A stretch of DNA of 7,480 bases from Alphaproteobacteria bacterium (GTDB taxonomy: Bacteria; Pseudomonadota; Alphaproteobacteria; Micavibrionales; SZUA-601): assembly GCA_028290805.1 (NCBI GenBank), contig JAQGJA010000127.1, positions 1 to 7,480 on the forward strand. Reading direction: 5' to 3'. Below the pieces are notes generated by a model. That model saw nothing but the letters and a program-made list of their open reading frames with translations, was not told the origin of the DNA and ran no database searches. Made by a program: the position numbers and the translations under genes. This document shows, piece by piece, positions 1 to 6,190 of this stretch. Positions within the stretch are counted from its first letter, which is position 1; each line of letters starts with the position of its first letter.

Positions 1-131
1 TGTTCACCTTAAGCGCGGTCCAGGTGATGCGCCTTAAAACGGACCGGGCAAGCCGCCAGATGTTCGCCTATTCCATCCTTTATTTATTCGCGATTTTCGC
101 GCTCGTTATTATCGACAGATTGGTGCAGTAA
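1..131 (+). CDS. ctaB: Heme O synthase (protoheme IX farnesyltransferase), C-terminal end only
   Basis: This is the last 42 codons of a gene that begins outside the window; codons are in frame from base 3 and end at TAA 129-131. The visible peptide has a basic loop (VMRLKTDRASRQM) followed by a hydrophobic helix (FAYSILYLFAIFALVII) and a short tail DRLVQ, which matches the last loop and last membrane helix of CtaB/COX10-type UbiA prenyltransferases. The enzyme farnesylates heme B to heme O in the inner membrane for the aa3 oxidase. The catalytic Asp-rich motifs lie upstream and cannot be checked. The identification rests on this tail and on the downstream ctaG and ctaE. The next gene starts one base after the stop, so the two are probably translationally coupled. 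Confidence 0.8.
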   Translation, partial: FTLSAVQVMRLKTDRASRQMFAYSILYLFAIFALVIIDRLVQ

Positions 132-132
132 G

Positions 133-237
133 ATGGATCCCAAAAAACAACGCAACATGGCGACGTTATTGATTTTACTGGCGGTCATCGTCCTGCTGTT
201 CTTCGTCACCATCGTGAAAATCACGACGCAGCAATAA
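133..237 (+). CDS. Small single-helix CoxF-like protein of the cytochrome oxidase cluster
   Basis: A 34-aa ORF runs from ATG 133 to TAA 235-237, one base after the ctaB stop. It has a basic N-terminus (MDPKKQRNM), one strongly hydrophobic segment at about residues 10-28, and a short polar tail KITTQQ, so a one-pass inner-membrane protein is predicted. In many alphaproteobacteria a tiny gene of this layout, often named coxF or left hypothetical, lies between ctaB and ctaG. The assignment rests on position, size and topology, not on sequence motifs, and its molecular role is unknown. No strong Shine-Dalgarno is seen; coupling to ctaB translation probably suffices. The repeat-bounded GIY-YIG element begins 6 bases after its stop. 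Confidence 0.7.
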   Translation: MDPKKQRNMATLLILLAVIVLLFFVTIVKITTQQ

Positions 238-243
238 GCTCTC

Positions 244-279
244 CTGTCATCCTGAGGAGGAACGACGAAGGATCTCAGA
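244..279 (+). repeat. Left copy of REP-like repeat (GTCATCCTGA...GAAGGATCT family)
   Basis: The copy reads CTGTCATCCTGA, a 10-base variable core, then CGAAGGATCTCAGA. Within it ATCCT and AGGAT can pair, so the copy is itself an imperfect hairpin. It matches, in inverted orientation, the copy at 577-608: 12 bases at the outer end and 13 at the inner end (GAAGGATCTCAGA) are identical, while the core differs and is 4 bases longer here. The family is recognised from memory as a widespread intergenic repeat whose translation gives 'CHPERSEGS'. Its inner edge overlaps the GAGG (278-281) that serves as ribosome binding site of the nuclease gene. Confidence 0.8.
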
Positions 280-287
280 GGTAGCGA

Positions 288-581
288 ATGGAAAAATCAT
301 ACTGTGTCTATATCCTGACCAACCAGTCAAAAAGGGTTTTATATATTGGCGTTCCGGGAAACCTTCAGCAGCGGCTGTATCAGCATAAGAATAAAACTGC
401 ATCTGAGTTCACAACAAGGTACAACGCCAATATCCTCGTTTATTTCGAGCAGACAGAAAATGTGGAAAGCGCTATCTTGCGGGAAAAGCAGTTGAAAGGC
501 TGGAAGCGGCAGAGAAAGATAGATTTGATCACGGCGGTTAATCCGCACTGGAGTGATTTATCCATTGAACTGGGCTTCTGA
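288..581 (+). CDS. GIY-YIG domain endonuclease, YhbQ/UPF0213-like, 97 aa
   Basis: This single-domain protein has the size and pattern of the COG2827 (YhbQ-like) GIY-YIG proteins. VYIL (7-10) and YIG (19-21) form the two GIY-YIG strands. R29 within RxxxH (29-33) is the expected catalytic Arg, and E66 in REKQLK (65-70) is the expected metal-binding Glu. A GWKR turn and the typical NPxW tail (85-88) follow. All expected active-site residues are present, so a working metal-dependent DNA endonuclease is likely. The loop after YIG reads GVPGNL where relatives usually have GVTNDL. ATG 288 has GAGG six bases upstream. Many genomes carry several such stand-alone genes of unknown role. Here it lies between inverted palindromic repeats, which suggests that it acts on or moves with them. 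It could also be an ordinary cellular YhbQ-like protein. Confidence 0.88.
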   Translation: MEKSYCVYILTNQSKRVLYIGVPGNLQQRLYQHKNKTASEFTTRYNANILVYFEQTENVESAILREKQLKGWKRQRKIDLITAVNPHWSDLSIELGF

Positions 582-608
582 GATCCTTCACTTCGTTCAG
601 GATGACAG
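577..608 (-). repeat. Right copy of REP-like repeat, inverted relative to the left copy
   Basis: Read on the minus strand this is CTGTCATCCTGA, core ACGAAGT, then GAAGGATCTCAGA. It is the shorter, more standard version of the family and can form an ATCCT/AGGAT hairpin. The TGA stop (579-581) of the GIY-YIG gene lies inside the repeat, and AGGA (599-602) near its outer end is placed to serve as ribosome binding site of ctaG. On the minus strand it encodes the well-known spurious peptide CHPERSEGS in an open frame, which should not be annotated as a gene. Confidence 0.82.
599..602 (+). promoter_or_regulatory. Ribosome binding site of ctaG, contained in the right repeat
   Basis: AGGA lies 9 bases before the TTG start of ctaG and is part of the conserved TCAGGATGACA end of the inverted repeat. 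No other purine-rich Shine-Dalgarno candidate lies at a useful distance. An in-frame TGA at 603-605 rules out any earlier start in the ctaG frame. Confidence 0.5.
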
Positions 609-611
609 ACA

Positions 612-1181
612 TTGAATAATTTAAAAAACAAAAACAACAAATCTGCCGCCTTTATTGCAGCCATTGTGCTTGGTATGATCGCGCTCAGTTTTGCTTCGGT
701 CCCGTTATACCGCGTCTTTTGCCGCGTGACGGGATTTGACGGCACGGTGCAGGTGGGCGGTAAAGCACCTGATAAAATAGACAAGCGCCAGGTGACCATC
801 TCGTTCGATGCGCGGGTCGATAGCGGCCTGCCCTGGGAATTCCGGCCCGAGACGCGCAAGATGGATGTGCATGTCGGCCAGCAGGCTTTGGTCAGTTTCA
901 TGGGCACCAATTTAAGCGCCAATGATACGATCGGCACCGCCGTCTATAATGTCGTGCCGGAAAAAGCGGGGATTTATTTTCACAAGACGCAGTGTTTCTG
1001 TTTCGCCAAACAGGAACTGGGCCCAGGCAAAACGGCGCATTTTCCGGTGATGTTCTATCTGGACCCTGCCATGCTGGCGGACCGGGAAATGGACGATGTT
1101 ACCGATATCACCTTGTCCTATACATTTTTCCCGACCGACAGCAAGGCGCTGGACCGGGCAATTGAAAATTACGGCCAATAG
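612..1181 (+). CDS. ctaG: Cytochrome c oxidase assembly protein CtaG/Cox11 (copper chaperone)
   Basis: CtaG delivers copper to the CuB site of oxidase subunit I from the periplasmic side of the inner membrane. The 189-aa product has the family layout. A short basic N-terminus comes first, then one membrane helix (about 12-30), then the conserved VPLYRVFC with the membrane-proximal Cys at 37. A periplasmic beta-sandwich domain follows, with the copper-binding CFCF motif at 128-131 in the usual HKTQCFCF context. The length is normal. The start is TTG 612; an in-frame stop at 603-605 excludes an upstream start and the next ATG would remove most of the helix. The usual ATG may have been lost when the repeat arrived, since TTGAATAAT needs only one change to read ATGAATAAT. 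A 5-bp hairpin (1180-1194) overlaps the stop but has no T-run, so read-through into the next gene is possible. Confidence 0.95.
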   Translation: MNNLKNKNNKSAAFIAAIVLGMIALSFASVPLYRVFCRVTGFDGTVQVGGKAPDKIDKRQVTISFDARVDSGLPWEFRPETRKMDVHVGQQALVSFMGTNLSANDTIGTAVYNVVPEKAGIYFHKTQCFCFAKQELGPGKTAHFPVMFYLDPAMLADREMDDVTDITLSYTFFPTDSKALDRAIENYGQ

Positions 1182-1209
1182 GCTATCTAAGCCTGAAACC
1201 CGAGACTTT

Positions 1210-1213
1210 GGAG
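1210..1213 (+). promoter_or_regulatory. Ribosome binding site that sets the M32 start at 1220
   Basis: GGAG ends 6 bases before ATG 1220 and only 3 bases before ATG 1217. The TTG at 1208 would overlap the site and be untranslatable from it. ATG 1220, giving MSDAYQQL, is therefore preferred and fits the usual N-terminus of the family. Confidence 0.6.
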
Positions 1214-1219
1214 AAGATG

Positions 1220-2707
1220 ATGAGCGATGCCTATCAGCAGTTAAAAGAACGGCAGATGGTCTTGCACCATCTGGGCAATGGCGCGCGCGTGCTGGGCTGG
1301 GACATGGAAGTGATGATGCCGCCAAAAGCTGCGGCCGAGCGCGGCGAGACGATGGCAACTTTAAGCGCCCTGATGCATGAAAAAGCCACCGAGCCCGCCA
1401 TCGCCGAATTGATTTCCCAGGCCGAAGAACTGGATCTGCCGGAGATGGACAAACGCAATCTGGGCATGATCCGCGAAAATTATCTGCTGGCCTCGCATAT
1501 ACCGGAGAAACTGGTTTATGCTTTGGAAGAAGCCACGGACAAAACGGTGACGATCTGGAAAGACGCCAAGCCGAAAAATGACTGGCAGGCCGTTTTGCCT
1601 GCCTTGCAGGAGTTATTTTCCCTGATCCGGGAACAGGCGCAGATCAAAGCGGAAATTTTAAACCGCACCATTTACGACGCCCAGCTTTACGGCAGCGCGC
1701 GCGGCAACAGCCAGGCGGTAATCGATCCGCTATTTGCGATGCTGAAAGAAAACCTGCCGCCACTGGTACAGGAGATTACAGAAAAGCAGCGCGGCGAAGG
1801 CGGCAATGATAAAAAGATCCGCCTTTCAGTTGGCGCCCAGAAAAAAATCGCCCGTCGACTAGTGCAGAAACTGGGCTATCGTTTTACCAGCGGCAGGCTG
1901 GATGTTGCAGCGCATCCTTTTTCCAGCTCGTCGCGCGAAGACGGGCGCATCACCACGCGTTACAGCAAAGAAACGCCTTTTACCAGCCTGTATGGCGCGA
2001 TGCATGAAACCGGGCATGCGCTATATACCAAAAAACTGCCACTTGAATGGGAAGGCCAGCCCATCGGCGGCGAAAGCGATATGAGCCTGCATGAGTCGCA
2101 ATCTTTGATCATGGAAAAACAGGCTGGATTAAGCGATGGCTTTATTCATTATCTGCATGGTCTGGTGGTGCAGCAGGATGCGGAATTTTCCATCCGCACC
2201 TCGACCGAGGAAATGAAACGGAATTTGCGCCAAATCAAACCGGGCTTTATCCGCGTTGATGCGGACGAGGCCACCTATCCGCTGCATGTCGTGTTGCGTT
2301 ACGAGATGGAGAAAAAACTTTTCTCTGGTGAAATCACGGTGGCCGATATTCCGCAGGTCTGGAATGACGGCTTCAAGGAATTGCTCGGGCTGGAGGTAAA
2401 AGAACACCGCCTGGGCTGTATGCAGGATATCCACTGGTTCTGGGGCTTGTTCGGTTATTTCCCGACCTATACGCAAGGTGCATTATATGCCGCGCAACTT
2501 TATGCAGCGATGAAGCGCGACATGCCCGATATTGAAGACGATCTGGGCATGGGCAAATTCAAACGCTTCAACCGCTGGCTGAACGACAATATCCACCGGC
2601 ACGGCCAGGCCTTTGATGCACCCGAACTTATTGCCCGCGCCACCGGCGAAAACCCCGATGCTCGGTTTTTCCTGCAGCATCTGCGCAAGCGGTATTTGCA
2701 GGAATGA
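1220..2707 (+). CDS. Thermostable-type carboxypeptidase, peptidase family M32 (canonical copy)
   Basis: This is a 495-aa zinc carboxypeptidase of the Taq/Pfu type, expected in the cytoplasm, which removes C-terminal residues from peptides and probably serves in peptide recycling. All family signatures are present in order: HPF (232-234), DGRIT of the DxRxT motif (241-245), HETGH (262-266) giving two zinc ligands and the catalytic Glu, HESQS (291-295) with E292 as third zinc ligand, IRVDAD (344-349), and GCMQDIHW (399-406). The length is that of the family, and there is no signal peptide. It starts 38 bases after ctaG on the same strand and has its own ribosome binding site, so it may be read from the ctaG transcript. 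A second, divergent M32 gene lies 1.2 kb downstream; the two share the WDxxVMMPP-type N-terminal motif and the GxxQDIHWxxGxFGYFP block. Confidence 0.95.
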   Translation: MSDAYQQLKERQMVLHHLGNGARVLGWDMEVMMPPKAAAERGETMATLSALMHEKATEPAIAELISQAEELDLPEMDKRNLGMIRENYLLASHIPEKLVYALEEATDKTVTIWKDAKPKNDWQAVLPALQELFSLIREQAQIKAEILNRTIYDAQLYGSARGNSQAVIDPLFAMLKENLPPLVQEITEKQRGEGGNDKKIRLSVGAQKKIARRLVQKLGYRFTSGRLDVAAHPFSSSSREDGRITTRYSKETPFTSLYGAMHETGHALYTKKLPLEWEGQPIGGESDMSLHESQSLIMEKQAGLSDGFIHYLHGLVVQQDAEFSIRTSTEEMKRNLRQIKPGFIRVDADEATYPLHVVLRYEMEKKLFSGEITVADIPQVWNDGFKELLGLEVKEHRLGCMQDIHWFWGLFGYFPTYTQGALYAAQLYAAMKRDMPDIEDDLGMGKFKRFNRWLNDNIHRHGQAFDAPELIARATGENPDARFFLQHLRKRYLQE

Positions 2708-2719
2708 TCAGACAAGTTT

Positions 2720-2761
2720 AACCGTAGAGGCGCAGAAGGTAAGAAGAGGGCCGCAGAGAAG
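2720..2761 (+). repeat. Degenerate 'GCAGAG' intergenic repeat after the M32 gene
   Basis: The stretch is a purine-rich, imperfect reiteration of a GCAGAG-like unit, beginning AACCGTAGAGGCGCAGAAGG and ending GCCGCAGAGAAG. It resembles, from memory, the dispersed AACCGCAGAGGCGCAGAGG-type repeat found between genes in many bacteria, here decayed. It lies 12 bases after the M32 stop. No function can be read from it. It marks the left edge of an A/T-rich zone extending to about 2880. Confidence 0.4.
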
Positions 2762-2817
2762 ATGTTTATTTAATAACATCATTGAAGCACAACATTTTTA
2801 AATTACTTATTTAAAAT
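2761..2817 (+). other. A/T-rich intergenic stretch with two small inverted repeats
   Basis: Two perfect inverted repeats lie here: GATGTT/AACATC (2761-2766 and 2775-2780) and TTTTAAAT/ATTTAAAA (2796-2803 and 2809-2816). Neither is a GC-rich stem followed by a T-run, so they are weak terminator candidates. They could be operator-like sites or chance in A/T-rich DNA. The promoter of the following unknown gene should lie here, but no well-spaced -35/-10 pair stood out. Confidence 0.25.
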
Positions 2818-2868
2818 CCATTTATGCGCGGCTAATAGAAGCGGGCAGAAAGAAAGATAGGAAAAATA

Positions 2869-3831
2869 TTGGATGTGTGCTTTATTAGCAACATGAAGAA
2901 CGGCATTGGCAATCATTATGATAGAGTATTTTCGTCCAGCGAAACATATGATTCGATTGGTGCGATAGATAATGCGCCTGCAGATAATATTTCTGCCGCG
3001 CGCATAACAAAAAAGAATATAAAAAAACCAATCGGCCCCTATAAATATTATAAACGTGTGCCGCTGACCGAAGATGTTTATTTTCCGACTGATTTTAAAA
3101 CCCCTTATATTGATGCCCCCGATCCGGCCCCGATGGGTTTTGCTTCTCTTGCTGCGCCACCCGAAACGGTGGCGCTTTCGCAAGTGCTTATTTTGTTTCA
3201 GGAACAAAAAAGCGCAGTATCCGAATGGATCTGGCCCGATACGTATTTCGATACGGATAATGATGAAAGCATTCCTTTGCTGGATTCATCGTTTACCGAA
3301 ATCGAATCGGCGAATTTTTATAATGAAAATATTTATCCCAACGCCAGTGCCCGCCGTCATGCATTGACGCCGAAGCTGGTGCCGACCGGTGAAGAATTCC
3401 GCCGCATGGAAGAATACCAGAATATTATCGCCAACGGCTTTGCCTTTAACCGCAGCCAGATCCGCATGGTAGACGAAGACGGGGTTTACCAAATCAATCT
3501 GCAGACCAATTTCGCCTATCATGATGAGGTGGAAAAATTGGAACAGCAAGGCGATCTTTCGCTAAGCCAGGTTCTGGCCCAGGTGGTTAAGAAAGGCATG
3601 GGATATTCTCTGAATTCCCTGACGGTCATTTATAATGAATTTCGCAGCCGTAACGCCTCTTTCACTGCGCTGGTGCCTTTAGACCAATTTATCCTGATGG
3701 CAAGCAGCATGAGCCATGATCATGAAGCCGAATTCGTTCGTGAAGAAGCTTCTTATGAGGTGGAAGACGGAGAAGATTACGAAATGGGCAATATTTTCAG
3801 CTATGGCAACCAGGCGCTGGTTCTGGCGTAA
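2869..3831 (+). CDS. Unrecognised acidic protein, 320 aa
   Basis: I do not recognise this protein. The start is taken as TTG 2869 because AGGA (2859-2862) lies 6 bases upstream. The in-frame ATG at 2893 has no Shine-Dalgarno but would also be possible (312 aa). No signal peptide, membrane helix, Cys pair or catalytic motif is evident. The first third is rich in Tyr, Pro, Asp and Lys and looks loosely structured (for example KKPIGPYKYYKRV at about 49-61). The middle third holds the helical GEEFRRMEEYQNIIANGFAFN. After about residue 230 comes helix-like DLSLSQVLAQVVKKGMGYSL. The C-terminus is very acidic (EEASYEVEDGEDYE) and ends in NQALVLA. Codon use at the 5' end is more A/T-rich than in the flanking M32 genes, which may mean separate acquisition. 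It stands alone between the two M32 genes, 73 bases before the second; a functional link is possible but not shown. Confidence 0.75.
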   Translation: MDVCFISNMKNGIGNHYDRVFSSSETYDSIGAIDNAPADNISAARITKKNIKKPIGPYKYYKRVPLTEDVYFPTDFKTPYIDAPDPAPMGFASLAAPPETVALSQVLILFQEQKSAVSEWIWPDTYFDTDNDESIPLLDSSFTEIESANFYNENIYPNASARRHALTPKLVPTGEEFRRMEEYQNIIANGFAFNRSQIRMVDEDGVYQINLQTNFAYHDEVEKLEQQGDLSLSQVLAQVVKKGMGYSLNSLTVIYNEFRSRNASFTALVPLDQFILMASSMSHDHEAEFVREEASYEVEDGEDYEMGNIFSYGNQALVLA

Positions 3832-3870
3832 GCTGTGCAATAATAATTGCAATCAAATCAATTACCGGGT

Positions 3871-3898
3871 TTGAAAACAACAAGGCGGCGTCTATAAC
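3871..3898 (+). promoter_or_regulatory. Candidate promoter of the second M32 gene, predicted leaderless
   Basis: TTGAAA (3871-3876), a 16-base spacer and TATAAC (3893-3898) match the sigma-70 consensus at five of six positions each. The -10 box ends 6 bases before ATG 3905, so transcription would start at about the A of the start codon. This agrees with the lack of a convincing Shine-Dalgarno sequence. Confidence 0.45.
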
Positions 3899-3904
3899 AA
3901 AGTA

Positions 3905-5350
3905 ATGTCCGCCTATCAATCGCTTGTCGCGTTGTATCAGCAATCGCGCCCTTTGACCAAGATCCGTTCCGTCCTGTTATGGGATACGCGCGTCGTGATG
4001 CCGCCTGGCGCTGCCGAGGAGCGCGCGCGCATGATGCGGTCCTTGGACCAGGCGATCTCGGCCCAGCTGAAAATGGTGCCGGTCGAAAAATTGCTGGAAG
4101 AGGCGGCGCATGAGGATTTGAACCCTTGGGACCGCGAAAACCTGCGCCTGATCGGGCGCGACTATGTCCGCCACCGCGCTACCCCCGACACGCTGGCCCA
4201 GGAATTGAATGCCGTCGCCTTTGCCGGCCGAAGCTTGTGGGCACGGGCCAAGGCGGAAAATAACTGGGCCCTGATGCAGCCCGTTTTTTCCGATATTATC
4301 GCGGCCGAACGCAAGAAGATCAAATTACTGGCGGATAAACTGGGCATCCAGCCCTACGAAGTCTGCCTCTTCGATTTCGTTCGCGGCTATACCACGGCCA
4401 GTTTGGAAGACATCATGGTCTGGGCGATGACCCGCCTTTCCCCCCGGGTCAAGGCGCGCCAGCCATCGAAACCGGTCAACCTGCCGCGCATTTCCGATGC
4501 CAAGCAATTGCGCATCTGCCAGGCTTTGCTGGATGGCTTAGGTTTTGATTTCATGCGCGGGCGGCTGGATATCAGTTCCAAGGCGTTCCATATCGCGACT
4601 GACGAAGACAGCCGCATCGGCCTGAAGCCCGTGCCCAATAATATCTGGGCCACGATTTCCTCGGCCGTGCACGAGATGGGCCATTCCATGCATCGTTTGC
4701 ATTGCCCGCGCAATTACGTGGCGCAACCTGTGGGCTCGCCAGGCGATTTTGCCTTGCGCGAGGCGATGGCGTTTATCTGGCAGGTCCATGCCGCCCGCAC
4801 GCCAGAATTCATCAGCCATACCGCCTTGGTCATCCGCGATATCGCCAAAAAAGACATCGCGCCCCAGGAACTTTACGATGTCGCCTGGGCGCCGACGCGC
4901 GGGCCGGAACGCTCTCGGGCGGATCCGGCCGCTTATCTGCTGCATATAGGCATCCGCATGCAACTGGAACAGGAATTGCTGATCGAGGGCCGTGATGTCG
5001 CCACCGTGCCGCGGCGCTGGGCCGAACTGTATGACCAGTGGCTGGGCGTCGAGGTGCCCGACAACGCCAGCGGCTGCCTCCAGGATATCCATTGGTACAA
5101 GGGCGCTTTCGGCTATTTCCCGGCTTATGCGCTGGGGCATATGTATGCGGCGGCATTAATGCAAAAGGCCGAATCCGAATTGCCGGAACTGCGCCTGTCT
5201 TTGGGCGGCGGCATCGGCCATCCGCTGGCAGCATGGCTGCAAAGCAATATTTATCAATACGCCAATTTGCAATCGGGCCGCATGACGGTGGAAAACGCGC
5301 TGGATGCGCCGCTTAACGTTGACGGGTTTTTGGACAGGCTGATTAAATAA
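3905..5350 (+). CDS. Divergent M32-family carboxypeptidase paralogue
   Basis: This 481-aa protein is clearly M32: it has the N-terminal LLWDTRVVMPPGAAEERA block, HEMGH at 256-260, and GCLQDIHW (390-397) followed by YKGAFGYFPAYALG. The third zinc ligand E286 lies 30 residues after H256, the same spacing as in the first copy, so the zinc site appears intact. Other signatures are altered. HPF reads AFH, DxRxT reads DSRIG (235-239) with Thr replaced by Gly, the HES motif reads REA (285-287) with His replaced by Arg, and IRxxAD reads ERSRAD (335-340). A changed substrate range or lost peptidase activity is possible. It is too diverged from the upstream M32 gene to be a recent duplicate. The ATG start matches the MSxAYQxL start of the first copy; the protein is probably cytoplasmic. 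Confidence 0.9.
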   Translation: MSAYQSLVALYQQSRPLTKIRSVLLWDTRVVMPPGAAEERARMMRSLDQAISAQLKMVPVEKLLEEAAHEDLNPWDRENLRLIGRDYVRHRATPDTLAQELNAVAFAGRSLWARAKAENNWALMQPVFSDIIAAERKKIKLLADKLGIQPYEVCLFDFVRGYTTASLEDIMVWAMTRLSPRVKARQPSKPVNLPRISDAKQLRICQALLDGLGFDFMRGRLDISSKAFHIATDEDSRIGLKPVPNNIWATISSAVHEMGHSMHRLHCPRNYVAQPVGSPGDFALREAMAFIWQVHAARTPEFISHTALVIRDIAKKDIAPQELYDVAWAPTRGPERSRADPAAYLLHIGIRMQLEQELLIEGRDVATVPRRWAELYDQWLGVEVPDNASGCLQDIHWYKGAFGYFPAYALGHMYAAALMQKAESELPELRLSLGGGIGHPLAAWLQSNIYQYANLQSGRMTVENALDAPLNVDGFLDRLIK

Positions 5351-5353
5351 TTC

Positions 5354-5382
5354 TTGCATAACGGCTCGCTTATACATATTAT
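5354..5382 (+). promoter_or_regulatory. Candidate promoter of the first glycosyltransferase, predicted leaderless
   Basis: TTGCAT (5354-5359), a 17-base spacer and TATTAT (5377-5382, five of six matches to TATAAT) lie between the M32 stop and ATG 5390. Only 7 bases separate the -10 box from the ATG, and no Shine-Dalgarno is present. The -35 box and spacing are identical to those of the next glycosyltransferase gene. Confidence 0.45.
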
Positions 5383-5389
5383 TCCAGTC

Positions 5390-6166
5390 ATGAATCAGCC
5401 CCTTATTACTATCATTACCGTTGTGAAGGACAGCCCTCGCGACCTTCTTGCCACGGCGCAAAGCATCATGGACCAGGATCCAGCCGCCCTTAGGCGGCTG
5501 GAATGGATTGTTATCAATGGCAGCGATAGGGTTGAAACCAAACAGGTTATGGAGGGGTTGGGCGATTACATCACCATTGGTGTAAACGAAGCCGATACCG
5601 GGATATTCAACGCCATGAACAAGGCGATTGACCTGGCGCAGGGCAAATATCTGTGGTCGGTCAATGCCGGGGATGTGCTGAAAACGCCGCAAACGGCCTC
5701 GGTCCTGGTCCAGGAACTGGAAGGTCATCCCGAAACCGACCTGCTTTATGCAGGCTGTACTAATAAACACGGTTATCGCCCGCCGATCCGTGCGGCAAAG
5801 ACCTATCGCATCCCGGCCTCGCATCAGGCCACCTTGTATAACCGTGCTTTGGTGGGGGATCAGCGCTACCAGGAACAATACAAAATCGCCGCTGACCTGC
5901 AGTTCGGCGTTGAATTCGGCCGCAAAAGCAAGAATATCCTGTATCTAGACCAGCCGATCGCCCATTTCCAAGGCGGCGGCGTCTCGGATATCAAATATAT
6001 GCAATCGACCCGCGAATGCTTCCAGATCCGCCAGCGCGAAGGCGGGATCAGCCTGCTGGAAAATATCGGCGTGACCGCCTTTGAACTGGCCTTCCGCATG
6101 ACCCGGAGGCATTTCCCCAAGGCTTATGGCCAGGCCTATAAGGCGTTCGGTCCGCGCGCGCCGTAA
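5390..6166 (+). CDS. Family 2 glycosyltransferase, WfgS/WcaE-like (first of tandem pair)
   Basis: This 258-aa GT-A fold enzyme should transfer a sugar from a nucleotide-sugar donor to a growing surface polysaccharide or O-antigen unit on the cytoplasmic face of the inner membrane. It opens with the nucleotide-binding strand PLITIITVVKD. It then has EWIVINGSD, the EADTGIFNAMNKA block (D69 conserved), and the NAGD motif at 92-95 that stands where the DxD-type metal/sugar site lies. Next come SHQA (144-147) and the YKIAADLQF acceptor-side block. Sugar and linkage cannot be told. ATG 5390 is chosen over the in-frame TTG 5354, because the neighbouring paralogue starts with the matching MDQPLISIIT and D69 and NAGD then fall at identical residue numbers in both. 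No membrane segment is evident. Other members of a polysaccharide locus are absent from the window. Confidence 0.88.
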   Translation: MNQPLITIITVVKDSPRDLLATAQSIMDQDPAALRRLEWIVINGSDRVETKQVMEGLGDYITIGVNEADTGIFNAMNKAIDLAQGKYLWSVNAGDVLKTPQTASVLVQELEGHPETDLLYAGCTNKHGYRPPIRAAKTYRIPASHQATLYNRALVGDQRYQEQYKIAADLQFGVEFGRKSKNILYLDQPIAHFQGGGVSDIKYMQSTRECFQIRQREGGISLLENIGVTAFELAFRMTRRHFPKAYGQAYKAFGPRAP

Positions 6167-6190
6167 ACAGGGTACTTAGCAATTTTATGC

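Larger units (their letters stand above)
244..608 (+). mobile_element. Compact element: GIY-YIG nuclease gene between inverted REP-like repeats
   Basis: Two copies of a dispersed-type palindromic repeat, in opposite orientation, bound a single 97-aa GIY-YIG gene with almost no spare sequence: the left copy ends 8 bases before the ATG and the right copy contains the stop codon. The unit lies exactly in the gap between the CoxF-like gene and ctaG, which are normally close neighbours. This looks like an inserted unit. No convincing target-site duplication was found; AATAA occurs on both sides (233-237 and 615-619), but that is too short and A/T-rich to count. That the unit is mobile is inferred from the layout only. 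It could also be a nuclease gene that happens to lie between two independently placed repeats. Confidence 0.5.

Noticed and set aside
233..619. AATAA on both sides of the GIY-YIG element as a target-site duplication
   Set aside because: Five A/T-only bases, not flush with the repeat ends, are expected by chance; one copy overlaps the coxF-like stop codon.
440..937. Open minus-strand frame of 165 codons containing CHPERSEGSQ
   Set aside because: It lies antisense to ctaG and the nuclease gene, and the CHPERSEGS peptide is the known artefact of translating the repeat at 577-608. There is no ribosome binding site or plausible family.
1180..1194. AGGCT/AGCCT hairpin at the ctaG stop as a terminator
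   Set aside because: The stem is only 5 bp with a 5-base loop and no T-run follows. The ribosome binding site of the next gene is 16 bases downstream.
3743..3754. Perfect 12-base palindrome AAGAAGCTTCTT
   Set aside because: It is inside the coding sequence of the unknown protein, in a Glu-rich stretch where GAA codons make it likely by chance.
3836..3851. TGCAAT/ATTGCA inverted repeat after the unknown gene as a terminator
   Set aside because: The 6-bp stem is A/T-rich and no T-run follows, so it is too weak to support.
5156..5878. Minus-strand 240-codon open frame across the M32/glycosyltransferase junction
   Set aside because: It overlaps two well-supported plus-strand genes and a promoter, and its translation shows no recognisable family.
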